From an uncultured SAR116 cluster alpha proteobacterium (GTDB taxonomy: Bacteria; Pseudomonadota; Alphaproteobacteria; Puniceispirillales; Marisalimonadaceae): DNA of 64,000 bases. Position 1 is the first letter of the stretch. Each line of letters opens with the position of its first letter. The translations under genes and the position numbers were made by a program. The notes beneath the pieces were generated by a model that searched no databases, was not told where the DNA came from, and saw only the letters and a program-made list of their open reading frames with translations. The stretch is from the NCBI GenBank assembly GCA_902592615.1, contig CACJFI010000004.1:1-64000 (forward strand), written 5' to 3'. This document shows, in pieces, positions 20,018-33,015 of this stretch.

Positions 20018-21427
20018 TTAGTAATGAATTGCTTGATTATAAGCATCCAAAACTGACTCATGAATACCTTCTGAAAGTGTTGGATGAGGAAAAATTGTAT
20101 GCATAAGTTCATGTTCTGTAGTCTCTAATTTTTTCGCTATAGAAAAACCTTGGATTAATTCAGTTACCTCAGGGCCAACCATATGAGCCCCAACTAATTC
20201 TCCTGTATCTTTATTAAATATGGTCTTAATTAAACCTTCAGATTCTCCTAAAGCTATAGCTTTTCCATTACCAATAAATGGAAATTTACCGATCTTTAGA
20301 TTTATTTTTTTAGATCTTGCTTGTGTTTCAGTCATGCCTATTGAGGCAACTTGAGGTCTACAATAGGTACAACCTGGAATTGATGTTTTATCAATAGGTC
20401 TTAAATTTTTATGACCCGCAATTTTTTCCACGCACAAAATACCTTCGTGACTGGCTTTGTGCGCCAACCAAGGGCCTTTAGTAATGTCACCTATTGCGTA
20501 GATACCCTTCTCGCCGGTTTCTAAAAATTCGTCTGTAACAACATGACCTTTATCAATTTTAATGTTAAAATCTTCTAATCCTAATTTTTCAGTATTTGCA
20601 ACTATTCCAATAGCTAAAATAAGTTTTTCAGATTGAATTATATCTACTTTGCCATTAATAGTTATTTCCGCTGAGATTGTGTTTGTTTGACTTGTAACTG
20701 ATTTTAATGTTGCATTAGTTTTAATTTTTATGCCTCTTTTTTCAAAATTTACTCTAACAATTTCAGATATATCATTGTCTTCATTAGGTAAAATTGAAGG
20801 CAAAGATTCTATAATTGTCACATCTACTCCTAAATCATTATAAAAAGAAGCAAACTCAATCCCAATTGCTCCAGAACCAACTATAATAAGTGATGAGGGC
20901 AACTTGGGGGGGGTCATTGCTGTTTTGTAATCCCAAATGTTAAATCCATCAGACGAAACAAAGGGTAAATTTCTAGATCTAGCGCCAGTGGCTAGAATAA
21001 CATTATTTGCTGTTTTATTTATAATTTTATCTTTAGTTTTTATATTGATTTTCTTAATATTAGAAGTTTCTTTTACTAAACTACCAAAACCTTCAAAAAC
21101 TTTTACTTTATTCTTTTTCAATAGGTGACTTATACCAGATGATAATTGTGATGCGACTTTCCTAGAACGTTTAGTTATATTATTTATATCCATTTTTATA
21201 TTAGATACTGTAAATCCAAAATCATCTACATTATCTAGCATATGCTTGATTTCACTAGCTCTTAATAGCGCTTTAGTAGGAATACATCCCCAATTTAAAC
21301 AAATTCCACCTAAATGTTTATCCTCTACTAATGCCACAGACATACCTAATTGAGAAGCTTTAATTGCCGCCACATAACCACCTGGGCCGCCACCAATAAT
21401 AATAAGATCATAATCAACATTTGACAT
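20018..21427 (-). CDS. lpd: Dihydrolipoyl dehydrogenase (E3)
   Basis: IIGGGPGGYVAAIKASQLG, GGICLNWGCIPTKALLR, HPTLSEG. Confidence 0.96.
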   Translation of the reverse strand: MSNVDYDLIIIGGGPGGYVAAIKASQLGMSVALVEDKHLGGICLNWGCIPTKALLRASEIKHMLDNVDDFGFTVSNIKMDINNITKRSRKVASQLSSGISHLLKKNKVKVFEGFGSLVKETSNIKKINIKTKDKIINKTANNVILATGARSRNLPFVSSDGFNIWDYKTAMTPPKLPSSLIIVGSGAIGIEFASFYNDLGVDVTIIESLPSILPNEDNDISEIVRVNFEKRGIKIKTNATLKSVTSQTNTISAEITINGKVDIIQSEKLILAIGIVANTEKLGLEDFNIKIDKGHVVTDEFLETGEKGIYAIGDITKGPWLAHKASHEGILCVEKIAGHKNLRPIDKTSIPGCTYCRPQVASIGMTETQARSKKINLKIGKFPFIGNGKAIALGESEGLIKTIFNKDTGELVGAHMVGPEVTELIQGFSIAKKLETTEHELMHTIFPHPTLSEGIHESVLDAYNQAIHY

Positions 21428-21436
21428 ATCTGTTTC

Positions 21437-22702
21437 CTACAAGAGCATTAATGAAGGGTTTTCAATGAAATTTTTAAACTCTGATAAAAGTTGTGCGCCA
21501 ACTGCACCGTCAACGACTCTATGATCACATGATAATGTGACTGTCATAATAGTTGCAATTGAAATTTCATTGTTAATTACAATTGGTCTTTTTTCACCTG
21601 ATCCAACAGCAAGTATGCTACCTTGTGGTGGATTAATTACTGCTGAAAATTCTTTAATACCATACATACCAAGATTAGAGATCGAAAAAGATCCTCCTAT
21701 ATATTCTTCAGGTTGTAGTTTGCCATCCTTAGCTTTATTAGCTAAATTTTTCATCTCAATTGATATTTCTAACAATCCTTTAGATTGAACATTTTTTACA
21801 ATAGGTGTAATTAATCCACCGTCAATAGCTACTGCAACAGAGATATTTGTATTCTTATAATATTTTGTACTTTCTTCATCCCAACTAGCATTAGCCTTAG
21901 GAACTTTTATTAGTGCAGCACTAGAAGCTTTAATAATCATATCATTTACAGATATTTTATATTCATCATTAGATTTAGAGTTTATAGTTTTTCTTACTTT
22001 TAAAAGTTCGTCTATATTACAATCTAAAGACAGATAAAAATGAGGAGCCTCATTTTTAGATTTAACTAATCTTTCAGCAATAGTCTTTCTCATTGCACTA
22101 TTTTTAACAATCTCAAAATTGTTATTTTCTAAATTATTAACGATTGTATTATCAGATTTTTTATTATCAAAATTATCTATATCAATTTTAAGAATTCTTC
22201 CTTGTGGACCTGAACCTGTAATTGAGCTTAAAGGTATATCTCTTTGTTTCGCAATTCTTTTTGCTAAAGGAGATGCAAAAATTCTTTCTTTGTTAATAAA
22301 TTTTAGATCTGGTTTGTTAGAAATATCAGAAATTATTTTTGATGTTTGAACATCTTCTTTGATATTATTGATTTGTATAATGTTTTCATTCAGCTTTTGT
22401 GGCTCTGATTGTGTTTCTTTTTTAACTTCATTAGAGTTTTTATTATTAGATAGTTTTTCACCCTCTGATAAAAGGATTGCTATAGGAGTATTAACTTTGA
22501 TAAATTCTTGACCTTCTGATACTAGAATCTTACCAATAATACCATCATCAATCGCCTCAACCTCCATTGTTGCTTTATCTGTTTCAATTTCAGCTATTAG
22601 ATCGCCTGATTCGACTTTATCACCTTCTTTAACTAACCATTTTGATAAGGTACCCTCTTCCATTGTAGGACTTAAGGCAGGCATTAAGATATCAACACTC
22701 AT
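21437..22702 (-). CDS. pdhC: Pyruvate dehydrogenase E2, dihydrolipoamide acetyltransferase
   Basis: N-terminal lipoyl domain ([12 protein letters not shown]), E3-binding domain, catalytic [13 protein letters not shown]. Confidence 0.95.
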   Translation of the reverse strand: MSVDILMPALSPTMEEGTLSKWLVKEGDKVESGDLIAEIETDKATMEVEAIDDGIIGKILVSEGQEFIKVNTPIAILLSEGEKLSNNKNSNEVKKETQSEPQKLNENIIQINNIKEDVQTSKIISDISNKPDLKFINKERIFASPLAKRIAKQRDIPLSSITGSGPQGRILKIDIDNFDNKKSDNTIVNNLENNNFEIVKNSAMRKTIAERLVKSKNEAPHFYLSLDCNIDELLKVRKTINSKSNDEYKISVNDMIIKASSAALIKVPKANASWDEESTKYYKNTNISVAVAIDGGLITPIVKNVQSKGLLEISIEMKNLANKAKDGKLQPEEYIGGSFSISNLGMYGIKEFSAVINPPQGSILAVGSGEKRPIVINNEISIATIMTVTLSCDHRVVDGAVGAQLLSEFKNFIENPSLMLL

Positions 22703-22711
22703 TAAATATTC

Positions 22712-24046
22712 CTAATCTTTATAGCATACTTCTACACATGCACTCACAATATCATCAACTTGTGGCAAAGCTAATTTTTCTAAATTAGCAGCATATGGCA
22801 TTGGAACATCTTTCCCTGTTACTCTTTTTACAGGAGCATCAAGCCAATCAAAAGCTTTTTCAATTATTAATGCTGAAATTTCCGCACCGATTCCTGAAAA
22901 AGGAAAACCTTCTTCACAAGTAACTACCCTATTAGTTTTTTTAACAGATTCAATTATAGTGTCAGTATCCAGTGGACGTAATGTTCTAAGATTAATTACT
23001 TCTGCATTTATGTTTCTATCTTTAAGAATTTCTGCAGCTTCTAAAGATTTTCCTACCATAATAGAAAATGAAATTATAGTAACATCATTTCCCTCTTTTT
23101 CAATATTAGCTTTTCCAATAGGTAATAGAAAATCTTCATCATCAGGACAACTAAAACTTTGCCCATACATGACCTCATTTTCAAGAAAAATTACTGGATC
23201 AGGATCTCTTATTGCAGCCTTAAGAAGACCTTTAGCATCTTTACTTGACCATGGTGAAATTACTTTTAAACCTGGACAATGTGCATACCAACTTGCGTAA
23301 CATTGACTGTGTTGTGCAGCAACTCTAGATGCAGCTCCATTAGGACCTCTAAAAACAATTGGACAACCCATTTGACCACCAGACATATAAAGTGTTTTGG
23401 CTGCCGAATTAATTATTTGATCCATAGCCTGCATGGCAAAATTAAAAGTCATGAATTCAATTATAGGTTTTAGATTTCCAAAAGCGGCTCCAATACCTAT
23501 GCCAGCAAATCCATGCTCAGTAATTGGTGTGTCATAAACTCGTTTATCTCCAAATTCATCTAGTAAGCCCTGTGTTACTTTATATGCGCCTTGATATTCT
23601 GCAACTTCTTCTCCCATCACAAATACACTTTTGTCAGCTCTCATTTCTTCGGCCATTCCATTTCTTAATGCTTCCCTAACAGAAATTAGACTTGAATTTG
23701 CTTCTATTGAAATTGGTTTATTGTTAAAAGGTTTTGCAGGAATTTTTTCTTTTTCTAAATATGGTTTATCAGCAATTTTTTTAATTGTAGCGTGAGGTAA
23801 TTCACTAGAGTCAACTAATAAAGCTATAGGTGTATTTACTTTAACTCCTTCAGTACCTTCTGCAACCAACAATTGACCAATTTTACCATCATCAACTGCT
23901 TCAACTTCCATTGTAGCTTTATCAGTTTCAATCTCAGCAATTAAATCACCAGACGAAATAGAATCTCCCTCATTGACAAGCCATTTTGACAAAGTACCTT
24001 CTTCCATAGTAGGGCTAAGAGCTGGCATTAATATTTCAATAGTCAT
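22712..24046 (-). CDS. pdhB: Pyruvate dehydrogenase E1 beta with fused N-terminal lipoyl domain
   Basis: Lipoyl domain [16 protein letters not shown] followed by E1 beta ([22 protein letters not shown]...[10 protein letters not shown]). Confidence 0.96.
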   Translation of the reverse strand: MTIEILMPALSPTMEEGTLSKWLVNEGDSISSGDLIAEIETDKATMEVEAVDDGKIGQLLVAEGTEGVKVNTPIALLVDSSELPHATIKKIADKPYLEKEKIPAKPFNNKPISIEANSSLISVREALRNGMAEEMRADKSVFVMGEEVAEYQGAYKVTQGLLDEFGDKRVYDTPITEHGFAGIGIGAAFGNLKPIIEFMTFNFAMQAMDQIINSAAKTLYMSGGQMGCPIVFRGPNGAASRVAAQHSQCYASWYAHCPGLKVISPWSSKDAKGLLKAAIRDPDPVIFLENEVMYGQSFSCPDDEDFLLPIGKANIEKEGNDVTIISFSIMVGKSLEAAEILKDRNINAEVINLRTLRPLDTDTIIESVKKTNRVVTCEEGFPFSGIGAEISALIIEKAFDWLDAPVKRVTGKDVPMPYAANLEKLALPQVDDIVSACVEVCYKD

Positions 24047-24056
24047 TATAACACCA

Positions 24057-25061
24057 TTAATTAATAGTTATATCAGTGAATAATTCATCTTCAGAGGGCT
24101 CAGGCGAATCTTGAGCAAATTTTGCTGCTTCTGCAATAACTGACTTAATATCAATATCAATATCCTTAAGTGTTTTTTCTTCAACACCCATTTTATTCAA
24201 AAGAGATTTTATATTTTCAATTGGATCAGATGTTTTTCTAATTTTATCAACTTCATCTCTAGTCCTGTATTTGGCTGGGTCAGACATAGAATGCCCTCTG
24301 TATCTGTAGGTTTTCATTTCTAAAATATACGGACCTTTACCTGTTCTACAATAATCAATTGCCCTTATAGCTGCATCCCTAACAGCAAGAATATCCATAC
24401 CATCAATGATCTCAGATTTAATACCATAAGCTTCTCCACGATCAGACAAGTTTTCTCCAGCTGAGGATCTGTTTACTGAAGTACCCATACCATACTTATT
24501 ATTTTCAATTACAAAAACTACTGGAAGCTTCCAGAGCGAGGCAATGTTGTAAGACTCATAAACTTGACCTTGGTTTGCTGCTCCATCTCCAAAATAAGTA
24601 ATTGAAACATTTTTATTACCATTATATTTATGTGCAAATGCTAGACCTGCACCTATTGGAACTTGAGCGGCTACAATTCCATGACCACCAAAAAATCCTT
24701 TTTCACGGCTAAACATGTGCATAGACCCACCTTTACCCTTTGAATAACCATCTTTTCTTCCCGTAAGCTCTGCCATCACCCCCTTAGGGTCCATATCACA
24801 TGCTAACATATGTCCATGATCTCTATAAGATGTAACAATGCTATCACCCTCAATTTGAGCGGATTGAATACCAACAACTACGGCTTCCTGTCCAATATAT
24901 AAGTGGCAGAAACCTCCAATTTGACCCATTCCATATAACTGTCCAGCCTTTTCTTCAAATCTTCTGATAAGCAGCATTTTTTTGTACATATCTTGTAACA
25001 AATTTAAATCATAGTTCATTTTTGTTTCAATTAATATTTTCTTAGCTGTACTTTTTTTCAT
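24057..25061 (-). CDS. pdhA: Pyruvate dehydrogenase E1 alpha
   Basis: [32 protein letters not shown] motif [26 protein letters not shown]. Confidence 0.96.
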   Translation of the reverse strand: MKKSTAKKILIETKMNYDLNLLQDMYKKMLLIRRFEEKAGQLYGMGQIGGFCHLYIGQEAVVVGIQSAQIEGDSIVTSYRDHGHMLACDMDPKGVMAELTGRKDGYSKGKGGSMHMFSREKGFFGGHGIVAAQVPIGAGLAFAHKYNGNKNVSITYFGDGAANQGQVYESYNIASLWKLPVVFVIENNKYGMGTSVNRSSAGENLSDRGEAYGIKSEIIDGMDILAVRDAAIRAIDYCRTGKGPYILEMKTYRYRGHSMSDPAKYRTRDEVDKIRKTSDPIENIKSLLNKMGVEEKTLKDIDIDIKSVIAEAAKFAQDSPEPSEDELFTDITIN

Positions 25062-25137
25062 TCTACACCTATGATTTTAAGTGATTAACAACTTATTTTT
25101 AACAAAGAATTTAAATTTATTCTAATATTAATTTGAT

Positions 25138-25449
25138 CTATTTTTTTATATAAATAACTATTTGATCAGAATGTATCAACCCCAACAGATCATAAGAAAT
25201 TTCACTAATATAATCGGGATCTAAATTATCATCTCTTAAAAGATTAATTTCTGACATAATATTCTTTTTATTATTTACTAATTTAATATATCTATCTGTT
25301 TCTTTAGCTATTTGTGAATTTAACCAAAAAATTCTCCATACAGACCGTTCACCAAAGAAAATATGAGAAATAAAAAAAACAAAAATAATAAAACTGAAAA
25401 TAGTTATAGAATTTGAAACAAATTTTGTTTTCATCAGATGATTATTCAT
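25138..25449 (-). CDS. Septum formation initiator family protein (FtsB/DivIC-like)
   Basis: Small single-TM coiled-coil protein between eno and pdhA, with IMSEINLLRDDNLDPDYISEISYDLLGL. Confidence 0.75.
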   Translation of the reverse strand: MNNHLMKTKFVSNSITIFSFIIFVFFISHIFFGERSVWRIFWLNSQIAKETDRYIKLVNNKKNIMSEINLLRDDNLDPDYISEISYDLLGLIHSDQIVIYIKK

Positions 25450-25458
25450 ATTAAGTCC

Positions 25459-26742
25459 TTAAATATTTGAATTAAAAAATTTTCTTCCAAAGTATTGTGC
25501 ATTATCTCCTAGCGACTCTTCAATTCTAAGAAGCTGGTTATACTTAGCTGTTCTGTCACTTCTAGATAATGAGCCTGTTTTAATTTGACCAGCATTAATA
25601 GCAACAGATAGATCACTAATAAAAACATCCTCAGTTTCACCTGATCTATGAGAAATTATCACTCCAAAATTATATGTTTTTGCAAGTTCAATAGTTTCTA
25701 GAGTTTCTGAAAGCGTTCCAATTTGATTTAATTTTATTAAAATAGCGTTTCCCGACTTATCTTTAATACCTTTTAGCAATCTATTTTTATTAGTAACAAA
25801 TAAGTCATCTCCAACAATTTGTAACTTATCACCTAAGAACTTTGTTAGTTCCTTAAATCCAAACCAATCATTTTCATCGAAAGGATCTTCAATTGAAACA
25901 ATTGGAAATTTATTACAAATATCTTCCCAATATTTTAACAGTTCATCAGTGTTTAACTTTTTATTTTCACCATGTAAATGATAATATCCTTTTTTATATA
26001 ATTCGCTAGCAGCTGCATCAATAGAAATAAAAATTTCTTCCCCTAATTTATATCCACTTATTTCTATAGCTTTAGAGATATATGAAAGTGCTTCTTCAAG
26101 ATTGTTTATGTAAGGTGCAAAACCACCTTCATCGCCAACTGCTGTTGAAAGAGATTTTTCTGACAAAATCTTTTTTAAATTTTGAAAAATTTCTACACCA
26201 GCTCTAAGCGCATCGGAAAATGTTGAAAAACCAATTGGCATTATCATACATTCTTGAAAATCTAAACCATTATTAGCATGGGCACCACCATTGATTATAT
26301 TCATCATAGGCACTGGTAAAGTATTAGCTCTTATACCACCTATATAGTTCCAAAGACATAGTCCTTTAGAACTAGCAGAAGCTCTAGCAATAGCCATTGA
26401 AAAGCCTAACATGGCATTGGCTCCAAGACGACTTTTATTTTTTGTATTATCAAGCTCAATTAAATCATAATCTATACTTTTTTGTTCAAATGGATTTCTT
26501 CCAGAAAAAGTATTAAATATTTCAATGTTCACACTTTCAACAGCTTTACTTACACCATAACCGTTGTATAAATTACTTTTTTTGTCTCTTAGCTCATAAG
26601 CTTCATATTTCCCTGTTGAGGCTCCTGATGGAACAGCTGCTCTACCAATACTTCCATCAGATAATCTTACATCCACTTCTAAAGTTGGATTACCTCTACT
26701 GTCTAGTATTTGTCTAGCTTGAACATCTTCAATATATACCAT
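25459..26742 (-). CDS. eno: Enolase
   Basis: [50 protein letters not shown]. Confidence 0.98.
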   Translation of the reverse strand: MVYIEDVQARQILDSRGNPTLEVDVRLSDGSIGRAAVPSGASTGKYEAYELRDKKSNLYNGYGVSKAVESVNIEIFNTFSGRNPFEQKSIDYDLIELDNTKNKSRLGANAMLGFSMAIARASASSKGLCLWNYIGGIRANTLPVPMMNIINGGAHANNGLDFQECMIMPIGFSTFSDALRAGVEIFQNLKKILSEKSLSTAVGDEGGFAPYINNLEEALSYISKAIEISGYKLGEEIFISIDAAASELYKKGYYHLHGENKKLNTDELLKYWEDICNKFPIVSIEDPFDENDWFGFKELTKFLGDKLQIVGDDLFVTNKNRLLKGIKDKSGNAILIKLNQIGTLSETLETIELAKTYNFGVIISHRSGETEDVFISDLSVAINAGQIKTGSLSRSDRTAKYNQLLRIEESLGDNAQYFGRKFFNSNI

Positions 26743-26767
26743 AATAACTCCAATTTAGGATAATATA

Positions 26768-27592
26768 CTACGTTTTGATAATTTTATCTATTTCAATTAA
26801 CTTTGTTAATAAAGGTTCAAGTTCAGACATTTTTAACATATTTGGACCATCACTTGGAGCTTTATCAGGATTTTCATGAACTTCAACAAACAAACCTGAA
26901 ACTCCAACTGAAACAGCAGCTCTAGATAATGTTGGAACAAACTCTCTTTGACCTCCAGATACGTGACCTAATCCACCAGGTTGCTGAACAGAATGTGTTG
27001 CGTCAAAAACAATCGGATATCCAAAACTAGACATTTGTGGAAGTGCGCGCATATCAGAAACTAAGGTATTATAACCAAAAGACGTACCTCTTTCGGTAAG
27101 TATAATTTGATTATTTCCGTTATTTAAAATCTTGTCTAATACATTTTTCATGTCCCAAGGGGCTAAAAATTGTCCTTTTTTAACATTTATTATCCTCTTA
27201 GTATTAGCAGCAGCAATTAATAAATCAGTTTGCCTACATAAAAAAGCAGGTATTTGAATAATATCCACAATTTCTTCAATATCTTTACATTGATGTGTTT
27301 CATGAACATCAGTTAAGACTGGTAAATTAAAGATTTTTTTTACATCAGATAAAATACTTAAACCTTTTTCAAGGCCCACCCCCCTGGAAGACTTTGAACT
27401 GGTTCTATTTGCTTTATCAAAAGATGATTTATAAACAAAATTTATATTTAATTTTTTACATATATCTTTAATTATACCTGCATGGTTAATTGCGTGATCT
27501 TTGCTTTCAATAGAACAAGGGCCTGCAATTAAAAATAAAGGAAGTCTATTAGATACTTTAAAATTTAATATTTCAACAATGTTCTGTGTCAT
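26768..27592 (-). CDS. kdsA: 3-deoxy-8-phosphooctulonate synthase KdsA
   Basis: [33 protein letters not shown]. Confidence 0.97.
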   Translation of the reverse strand: MTQNIVEILNFKVSNRLPLFLIAGPCSIESKDHAINHAGIIKDICKKLNINFVYKSSFDKANRTSSKSSRGVGLEKGLSILSDVKKIFNLPVLTDVHETHQCKDIEEIVDIIQIPAFLCRQTDLLIAAANTKRIINVKKGQFLAPWDMKNVLDKILNNGNNQIILTERGTSFGYNTLVSDMRALPQMSSFGYPIVFDATHSVQQPGGLGHVSGGQREFVPTLSRAAVSVGVSGLFVEVHENPDKAPSDGPNMLKMSELEPLLTKLIEIDKIIKT

Positions 27593-27618
27593 CTAATACA
27601 ATACCAAAATATTTATGA

Positions 27619-29265
27619 TCATAATAATCTTGATTGCTTTAAACTTGCATTAATAAATGAAGAAAAAAGTGGATGTGGATCAAAAGGTTTAGATTTTAGT
27701 TCGGGATGAAATTGAACACCAATAAACCAGGGATGTTTTGGAACTTCTAGTATTTCTGGTAAAGAGTTATCAGGCGACATTCCTGAAAATATCAGACCAT
27801 ATTTTTTAAAATCTGAAATATATTTGTTATTTACCTCATATCTATGCCTATGACGTTCAGAAATAGTCTTTTTTTTGTAAATTGAACTTACAAAACTATT
27901 GTCTAAAAGTTTACAATCATAAGCCCCAAGTCTCATAGTGCCGCCAAGATCAGATTCTTTATCTCTTTTTTCTAGTCCAGTTTTTGTTTGCCATTCTGTT
28001 AAAAGACCTACCAGCGACAATTTTGTTGACCCAAACTCAGATGAAGATGCATCTTTCATATTAAGAACGTTTCTAGCAAATTCAATTACAGCCATTTGCA
28101 TACCAAAACAAATACCGAAAAAAGGTATATTATTTAATCTAGCATATTTAATTGCGTTTATTTTGCCTTCAGAGCCACGCTCACCAAATCCTCCAGGAAC
28201 AATTATGCCATTTATATCTTTAAAAAAATTTGTTAAATTTAAATTTTGGTCTTCTAAAGATTCAGAATTCACCCATCTAATTGTCACCTTTACATTATTA
28301 TCTAAACCACCATGATTTATTGCTTCAATCAAAGATTTATAAGCATCAAGCAAAGACGTATATTTTCCTACAATGCCGATATTTACATTTCCATCAGATG
28401 ATCTTTGTATTTCATTTATTTTGTTCCAACGACTTAGATTAATTTTTTTTGATAAACCTAGGTTAAAATGTTTGCAAATTTGATTATCAAGTCCTTGGTT
28501 ATGATAAGAAATTGGAACTTCATATATTGATGGACAATCAAGAGCTTCAATTACAGATTCAGGCTTTAAATTACAAAATAAGGCAATTTTTGATTTTTGC
28601 TCATTTGGAATCCTGTCTTCAGTCCTACAAAGTAATAAATCCGGTTGTATACCCATTCCTTGCAATTCTTTTACAGAATGTTGAGTGGGTTTAGTTTTTA
28701 ATTCTCCAGCAGTTTTTATATAAGGCAACAGAGTAACATGTAAAAAACAAGTTTGAGATAAACCTAATTCATTACCCAATTGTCTAATTGCTTCAATAAA
28801 AGGAAGTGATTCTATATCTCCAACCGTTCCACCAATTTCACAAAGAATGAAGTCTTCATCATTAATATCAGATAGTATATATTCTTTTATTGAATCTGTA
28901 ACATGAGGAATTACTTGTATAGTAGCCCCTAAATACTCACCTTTTCTTTCCTTGGCAATAACATTAGAATAAATTTTACCTGTTGTAATATTGTCATTTT
29001 TTTTTGCAGGAACTCCTGTAAATCTTTCATAATGGCCTAAATCCAAATCTGTTTCAGCTCCATCATCTGTAACATAACATTCACCATGTTGATAAGGACT
29101 CATCGTGCCAGGATCAACATTCAAGTATGGATCTAATTTTCTTAATTTAACACTATATCCCCTAGCTTGAAGCAAAGCACCCAAAGATGCAGAAGCTAAA
29201 CCTTTACCTAATGATGAAACAACACCTCCAGTTATAAAAATAAACTTTACCGATGTATTTTTCAT
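27619..29265 (-). CDS. pyrG: CTP synthase
   Basis: [47 protein letters not shown]. Confidence 0.98.
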   Translation of the reverse strand: MKNTSVKFIFITGGVVSSLGKGLASASLGALLQARGYSVKLRKLDPYLNVDPGTMSPYQHGECYVTDDGAETDLDLGHYERFTGVPAKKNDNITTGKIYSNVIAKERKGEYLGATIQVIPHVTDSIKEYILSDINDEDFILCEIGGTVGDIESLPFIEAIRQLGNELGLSQTCFLHVTLLPYIKTAGELKTKPTQHSVKELQGMGIQPDLLLCRTEDRIPNEQKSKIALFCNLKPESVIEALDCPSIYEVPISYHNQGLDNQICKHFNLGLSKKINLSRWNKINEIQRSSDGNVNIGIVGKYTSLLDAYKSLIEAINHGGLDNNVKVTIRWVNSESLEDQNLNLTNFFKDINGIIVPGGFGERGSEGKINAIKYARLNNIPFFGICFGMQMAVIEFARNVLNMKDASSSEFGSTKLSLVGLLTEWQTKTGLEKRDKESDLGGTMRLGAYDCKLLDNSFVSSIYKKKTISERHRHRYEVNNKYISDFKKYGLIFSGMSPDNSLPEILEVPKHPWFIGVQFHPELKSKPFDPHPLFSSFINASLKQSRLL

Positions 29266-29277
29266 TTAATAACCTAA

Positions 29278-29586
29278 TTAATTATCAAGAGGAACAGCAG
29301 GAACTTTTGTAGGTTTTTCTTCAATTGTTTTTTTTACTTCGTTTGAAATCGAAGGAGTGTCTTGAGAAGATAATAATGCAAGAATAATTGAAGTTAAGAA
29401 AAAACAACCACCTAGAAATGCAGTTAATTTAGTCATAAAGTTTGCAGTACCTCTTGCGGTCATAAACCCCCCACCAGCACTAGATCCTCCAATACCTAAT
29501 CCACCACCTTCACTTTTTTGTATTAGTACTGCAAAAATTATACATATCGCCAGAATAACATGAATAATCAATATAACTGTAATCAT
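29278..29586 (-). CDS. secG: Preprotein translocase subunit SecG
   Basis: IIHVILAICIIFAVLIQKSEGGGLGIGGSSAGGGFMTARGTANFMTKLTA. Confidence 0.94.
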   Translation of the reverse strand: MITVILIIHVILAICIIFAVLIQKSEGGGLGIGGSSAGGGFMTARGTANFMTKLTAFLGGCFFLTSIILALLSSQDTPSISNEVKKTIEEKPTKVPAVPLDN

Positions 29587-29603
29587 TTAATGACCCGTAA
29601 TTA

Positions 29604-30341
29604 TTAAGAAATATTTAGATATTTAACTGCTGCTGAGTAAATTGCAAGAAAATCTTTTGCTTTCAGACTTGCTCCACCAACTAAAACACCGTCAACATTA
29701 GTGATATCTAGTATTTCATTTATATTTTTAATATTTACTGAACCACCATAAATAACGTTTATTTTTTTGTTGACGAATTTATTTATGATTTTTTTAATAT
29801 GAGTATGCATTTCTTCAATTTCAAATACACTTGGAATTTTACCAGTACCTATTGACCATATAGGTTCATAAGCTATTAATAAATTTTCATAATTGTCCGG
29901 CAAACAATCATTTATTTGTTTTTCTATGAATTGTAGAGCTTTACCTTCTTGTCGATCAATCAAGGTTTCGCCAACACATAGTATAACCTTCAAACTAGAA
30001 TTTAATGCTGCCTCAGCACGTAATTTTATCTCGGCATTATTTTCATTATTTATTATTCTTCTTTCAGAGTGTCCAATAATTACATATTTACAACCAGTAT
30101 CTCTAAGAAAATTTGGAGAAATTTCACCTGTAAACGCTCCAGAAGTTTTGTAATGACAATTCTGTCCACCAATAGATATTGGTAAATCATTAATTAGGCT
30201 GTGTAAATAATCTATGTAAATCGTTGGAGGAAAAATACATGTCTCTACTTTATCAGAAAACTTAAATTTTTGTAAAAATTTAGCATACTCTGAAATCGAT
30301 TTTTTATCTAAATTCATTTTCCAATTAGCCGCTATAAACAT
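29604..30341 (-). CDS. tpiA: Triosephosphate isomerase
   Basis: AANWKMN, IIGHSERR, AYEPIWSIGTGK, YGGSVN. Confidence 0.97.
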   Translation of the reverse strand: MFIAANWKMNLDKKSISEYAKFLQKFKFSDKVETCIFPPTIYIDYLHSLINDLPISIGGQNCHYKTSGAFTGEISPNFLRDTGCKYVIIGHSERRIINNENNAEIKLRAEAALNSSLKVILCVGETLIDRQEGKALQFIEKQINDCLPDNYENLLIAYEPIWSIGTGKIPSVFEIEEMHTHIKKIINKFVNKKINVIYGGSVNIKNINEILDITNVDGVLVGGASLKAKDFLAIYSAAVKYLNIS

Positions 30342-30463
30342 ATAATTAAAATTCCCAAATTAATTAAAATTAACTTATAAAATAAATAAAAATTAAATTA
30401 TTTAAAATATTTTATAAATAGTATATTAATTAAAAAAAATTAACAATTTTACTAGGTAATGTA

Positions 30464-32329
30464 ATGTTAAGATCTCTTAGGAACCAAACACAATCTATTT
30501 TTTTTAAATGTTTTCTTGTCCTACTAGTTTGTGGTTTCGCTTTATGGGGAGTAGGAGATTTAACCGGAGGTTCAAAAAGCAAAAGCATTTTAAGTGTTGA
30601 AAATCAAAATATCTCAATTGAAGAAGCTCTTAATAAAATAAACCGAGCAAGATATATGTTACCCAATAAACCAAGTTTAGAAGAAACAATTAAAAATGGT
30701 ATGTATAAGAGTGTTTTAAATAGGCTAGAACAAGAAATGTTAATAAATGAAGAGGCTAATTTTTTAGATTTAAATGTTCCTTTATCTGAACAAATGAAAT
30801 TAATTAAAGAAGAAAAAGCATTCAATGATGCTCTCGGTAAATTTTCACAAAAAAAATTTATACAATCTCTTAAAAATGCAGGATTGTCTGAAGAAAAATA
30901 TTTAGACATTATTAAAACTGAGTCCAATTTTAAACAACTATCTATGCCAATTACGAAAAACGATTATTATAATGAAAAAATAATAAAAAAAATTATTAGT
31001 TGGCAAAATGAAGTTAAAGATATTGAGTATGAAACTTTTAAAATTGTGAATAAAAACGAAATTAAAAAACCATCTAACGATGTTTTAAAATCTTTTTATA
31101 AAAAAAATAAAAAATCTTATGAAATACCTTTGACAAGAGACGTAAATTATATAGAGATCACTCCATCTCATTTTGAGGATCAGGTGGTAATAAATAAAAA
31201 ACAAATAGATGAAAAATATGAAATTGAGAAATCAAATTATAAAACAGAAGAAACGAGAGAAATACTACAAATAACAACACAAAATGAAATTAAAGCTCGT
31301 GAATTTGTTGATTTAATTAAAAAAGGTGGCAATTTCAATGAACTTGCTAAAAACAATTTTAATCTTAATAAATCAGATACAAATATTGGTTTTTTAAAAA
31401 AATCTGAACTTCCATCAGAAAGTGCTGATTTAATATTTAAAGCTCAATTAAATGAAACTTTAGGTCCGATAAAAACAAAATTTGGATTAAATATATATAA
31501 AATAATAACAATATCACCAGAAAAAGAACCTAATTATGAATTTATAATAGATGATATTAAGAAAAAATTAATTAAAGAATTATCTATAGAAATATTATTT
31601 GAAAAACTCAATAATATTGAAGATTTAATTGCAGAGGGTAATAATCTTGATGAGATTGTAAAGTCAAATATCTTTAATAAAAAAATAATAGTTAAAAATT
31701 TAAGGAAAATATCGAAACAAGGTTTTATTTATTCATATGTTGGAAAGACGGAGTTTTTAGAAAAGAAACCAGAATTTGTTAAGAATATATGGAATACAGA
31801 AGTTAACGAATTAAGTGATATTTTTAATTCAAATGATGATTATAGTTATTTTATAATAGAAATTATCAATGAAACAAAAAGTGAAATTCCAACATTTGAT
31901 TTAGTAAAAAATAAAGTTTTTGATCAATGGCTTGAACAGGAGTTAATTTTAAAAACAAAAGACATAGTTAAAAGAATAGTTTCGTCAAATAATAATAAGT
32001 TGTCGAATAAATCCTCTATTAAAAGAAACGATAAGATTTTAGGAAATATAGATGATCCATATTTAATAAATAGAATATTTGAAATTAATAATAAAGAAAT
32101 AGAATATTTTGTAACAGCAGATAATTTAATTGCAATAAAGGTTATTAAAACTAGAACAAATAATTACAAATTTGATAAAAAAACATTTAACGATTTAAAT
32201 CGAAGCTTCTCTGAAAGTTTTTTTAATGATGTTTCTAATTTATATGTTCAACATTTAGCTTCAAAACATAAATTAAAAAGAAACTATAGAGAATTAGAAA
32301 ATTATTTTATTAAACAACAAGATAATTAG
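30464..32329 (+). CDS. PpiD/SurA-type peptidyl-prolyl cis-trans isomerase, membrane anchored
   Basis: MLRSLRNQTQSIFFKCFLVLLVCGFALWGVGDL N-terminus, SurA_N-like segment, parvulin domain (FVDLIKKGGNFNELAKNN...GFLKKSELP). Confidence 0.88.
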   Translation: MLRSLRNQTQSIFFKCFLVLLVCGFALWGVGDLTGGSKSKSILSVENQNISIEEALNKINRARYMLPNKPSLEETIKNGMYKSVLNRLEQEMLINEEANFLDLNVPLSEQMKLIKEEKAFNDALGKFSQKKFIQSLKNAGLSEEKYLDIIKTESNFKQLSMPITKNDYYNEKIIKKIISWQNEVKDIEYETFKIVNKNEIKKPSNDVLKSFYKKNKKSYEIPLTRDVNYIEITPSHFEDQVVINKKQIDEKYEIEKSNYKTEETREILQITTQNEIKAREFVDLIKKGGNFNELAKNNFNLNKSDTNIGFLKKSELPSESADLIFKAQLNETLGPIKTKFGLNIYKIITISPEKEPNYEFIIDDIKKKLIKELSIEILFEKLNNIEDLIAEGNNLDEIVKSNIFNKKIIVKNLRKISKQGFIYSYVGKTEFLEKKPEFVKNIWNTEVNELSDIFNSNDDYSYFIIEIINETKSEIPTFDLVKNKVFDQWLEQELILKTKDIVKRIVSSNNNKLSNKSSIKRNDKILGNIDDPYLINRIFEINNKEIEYFVTADNLIAIKVIKTRTNNYKFDKKTFNDLNRSFSESFFNDVSNLYVQHLASKHKLKRNYRELENYFIKQQDN

Positions 32330-32330
32330 T

Positions 32331-32684
32331 TTAATTAATATTTTTTTTTATTAGACTCAAACCTTGTTGAATCAGTTTTATTGATTTTTCTAATTTTATA
32401 TTTACTGGGTTATCAATCTTTTCCATATTTTGTTGGTTTTTTTTATCAATAAAATTTACTGCTCCCTTAATGGTAAAACCATCTTCATAAAGCAATTTTT
32501 TAATTGTTAACAAAGTTTCAATGTCATTTGAGGAATAAAAACGTCTTCCACTTAAACTTTTTTTTGGATTAATTGAAGTAAACTTCTTTTCCCAAAATCT
32601 TAATACATGAGATTGAACACCAATAATTTCAGCAGTTTTAGATATTGTAAAAAAAGAATTTACATTAGACTTTAAATTAGACAT
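32331..32684 (-). CDS. MerR family transcriptional regulator
   Basis: TISKTAEIIGVQSHVLRFWEKKFTSINPKKSLSGRRFYSSNDIETLLTIKKLLYEDGFTIKGA; next to ihfA. Confidence 0.92.
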   Translation of the reverse strand: MSNLKSNVNSFFTISKTAEIIGVQSHVLRFWEKKFTSINPKKSLSGRRFYSSNDIETLLTIKKLLYEDGFTIKGAVNFIDKKNQQNMEKIDNPVNIKLEKSIKLIQQGLSLIKKNIN

Positions 32685-32689
32685 TAATA

Positions 32690-32974
32690 CTATTTAAAAA
32701 ATGACTTCAATACGTTGGAAGAACTAAAAGAAACAACATTTCTCTCTGTAATAGGAACTTCTACACCAGTTTTAGGGTTTCTTCCAATTCTAGGTCTTTT
32801 ATGTCTTACAGAAAAAGTTCCAAATGAAGATATCTTTACGTCTTCACCCTTTTCAAGTTCGTTTAAAATAAACTCAAAAATTTCTTCGATTATTAATGAA
32901 GAATCAGTAAAAGACAACCCCACATTGTCACTAATGGCTTCAATAATATCATTTCTAGTCCATGTTTTTTTCAT
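32690..32974 (-). CDS. ihfA: Integration host factor subunit alpha
   Basis: HU/IHF fold: EDVKISSFGTFSVRHKRPRIGRNPKTGVEVPITERNVVSF; plsX-fabH-ihfA-merR order. Confidence 0.93.
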   Translation of the reverse strand: MKKTWTRNDIIEAISDNVGLSFTDSSLIIEEIFEFILNELEKGEDVKISSFGTFSVRHKRPRIGRNPKTGVEVPITERNVVSFSSSNVLKSFFK

Positions 32975-33015
32975 ATGTTTATATTAGTGTAATTTTATAA
33001 AGTTAAAAGTTTTTT

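Noticed and set aside
27938-28315. 125-aa plus-strand ORF opposite pyrG
   Set aside because: Antisense shadow ORF in AT-rich sequence.
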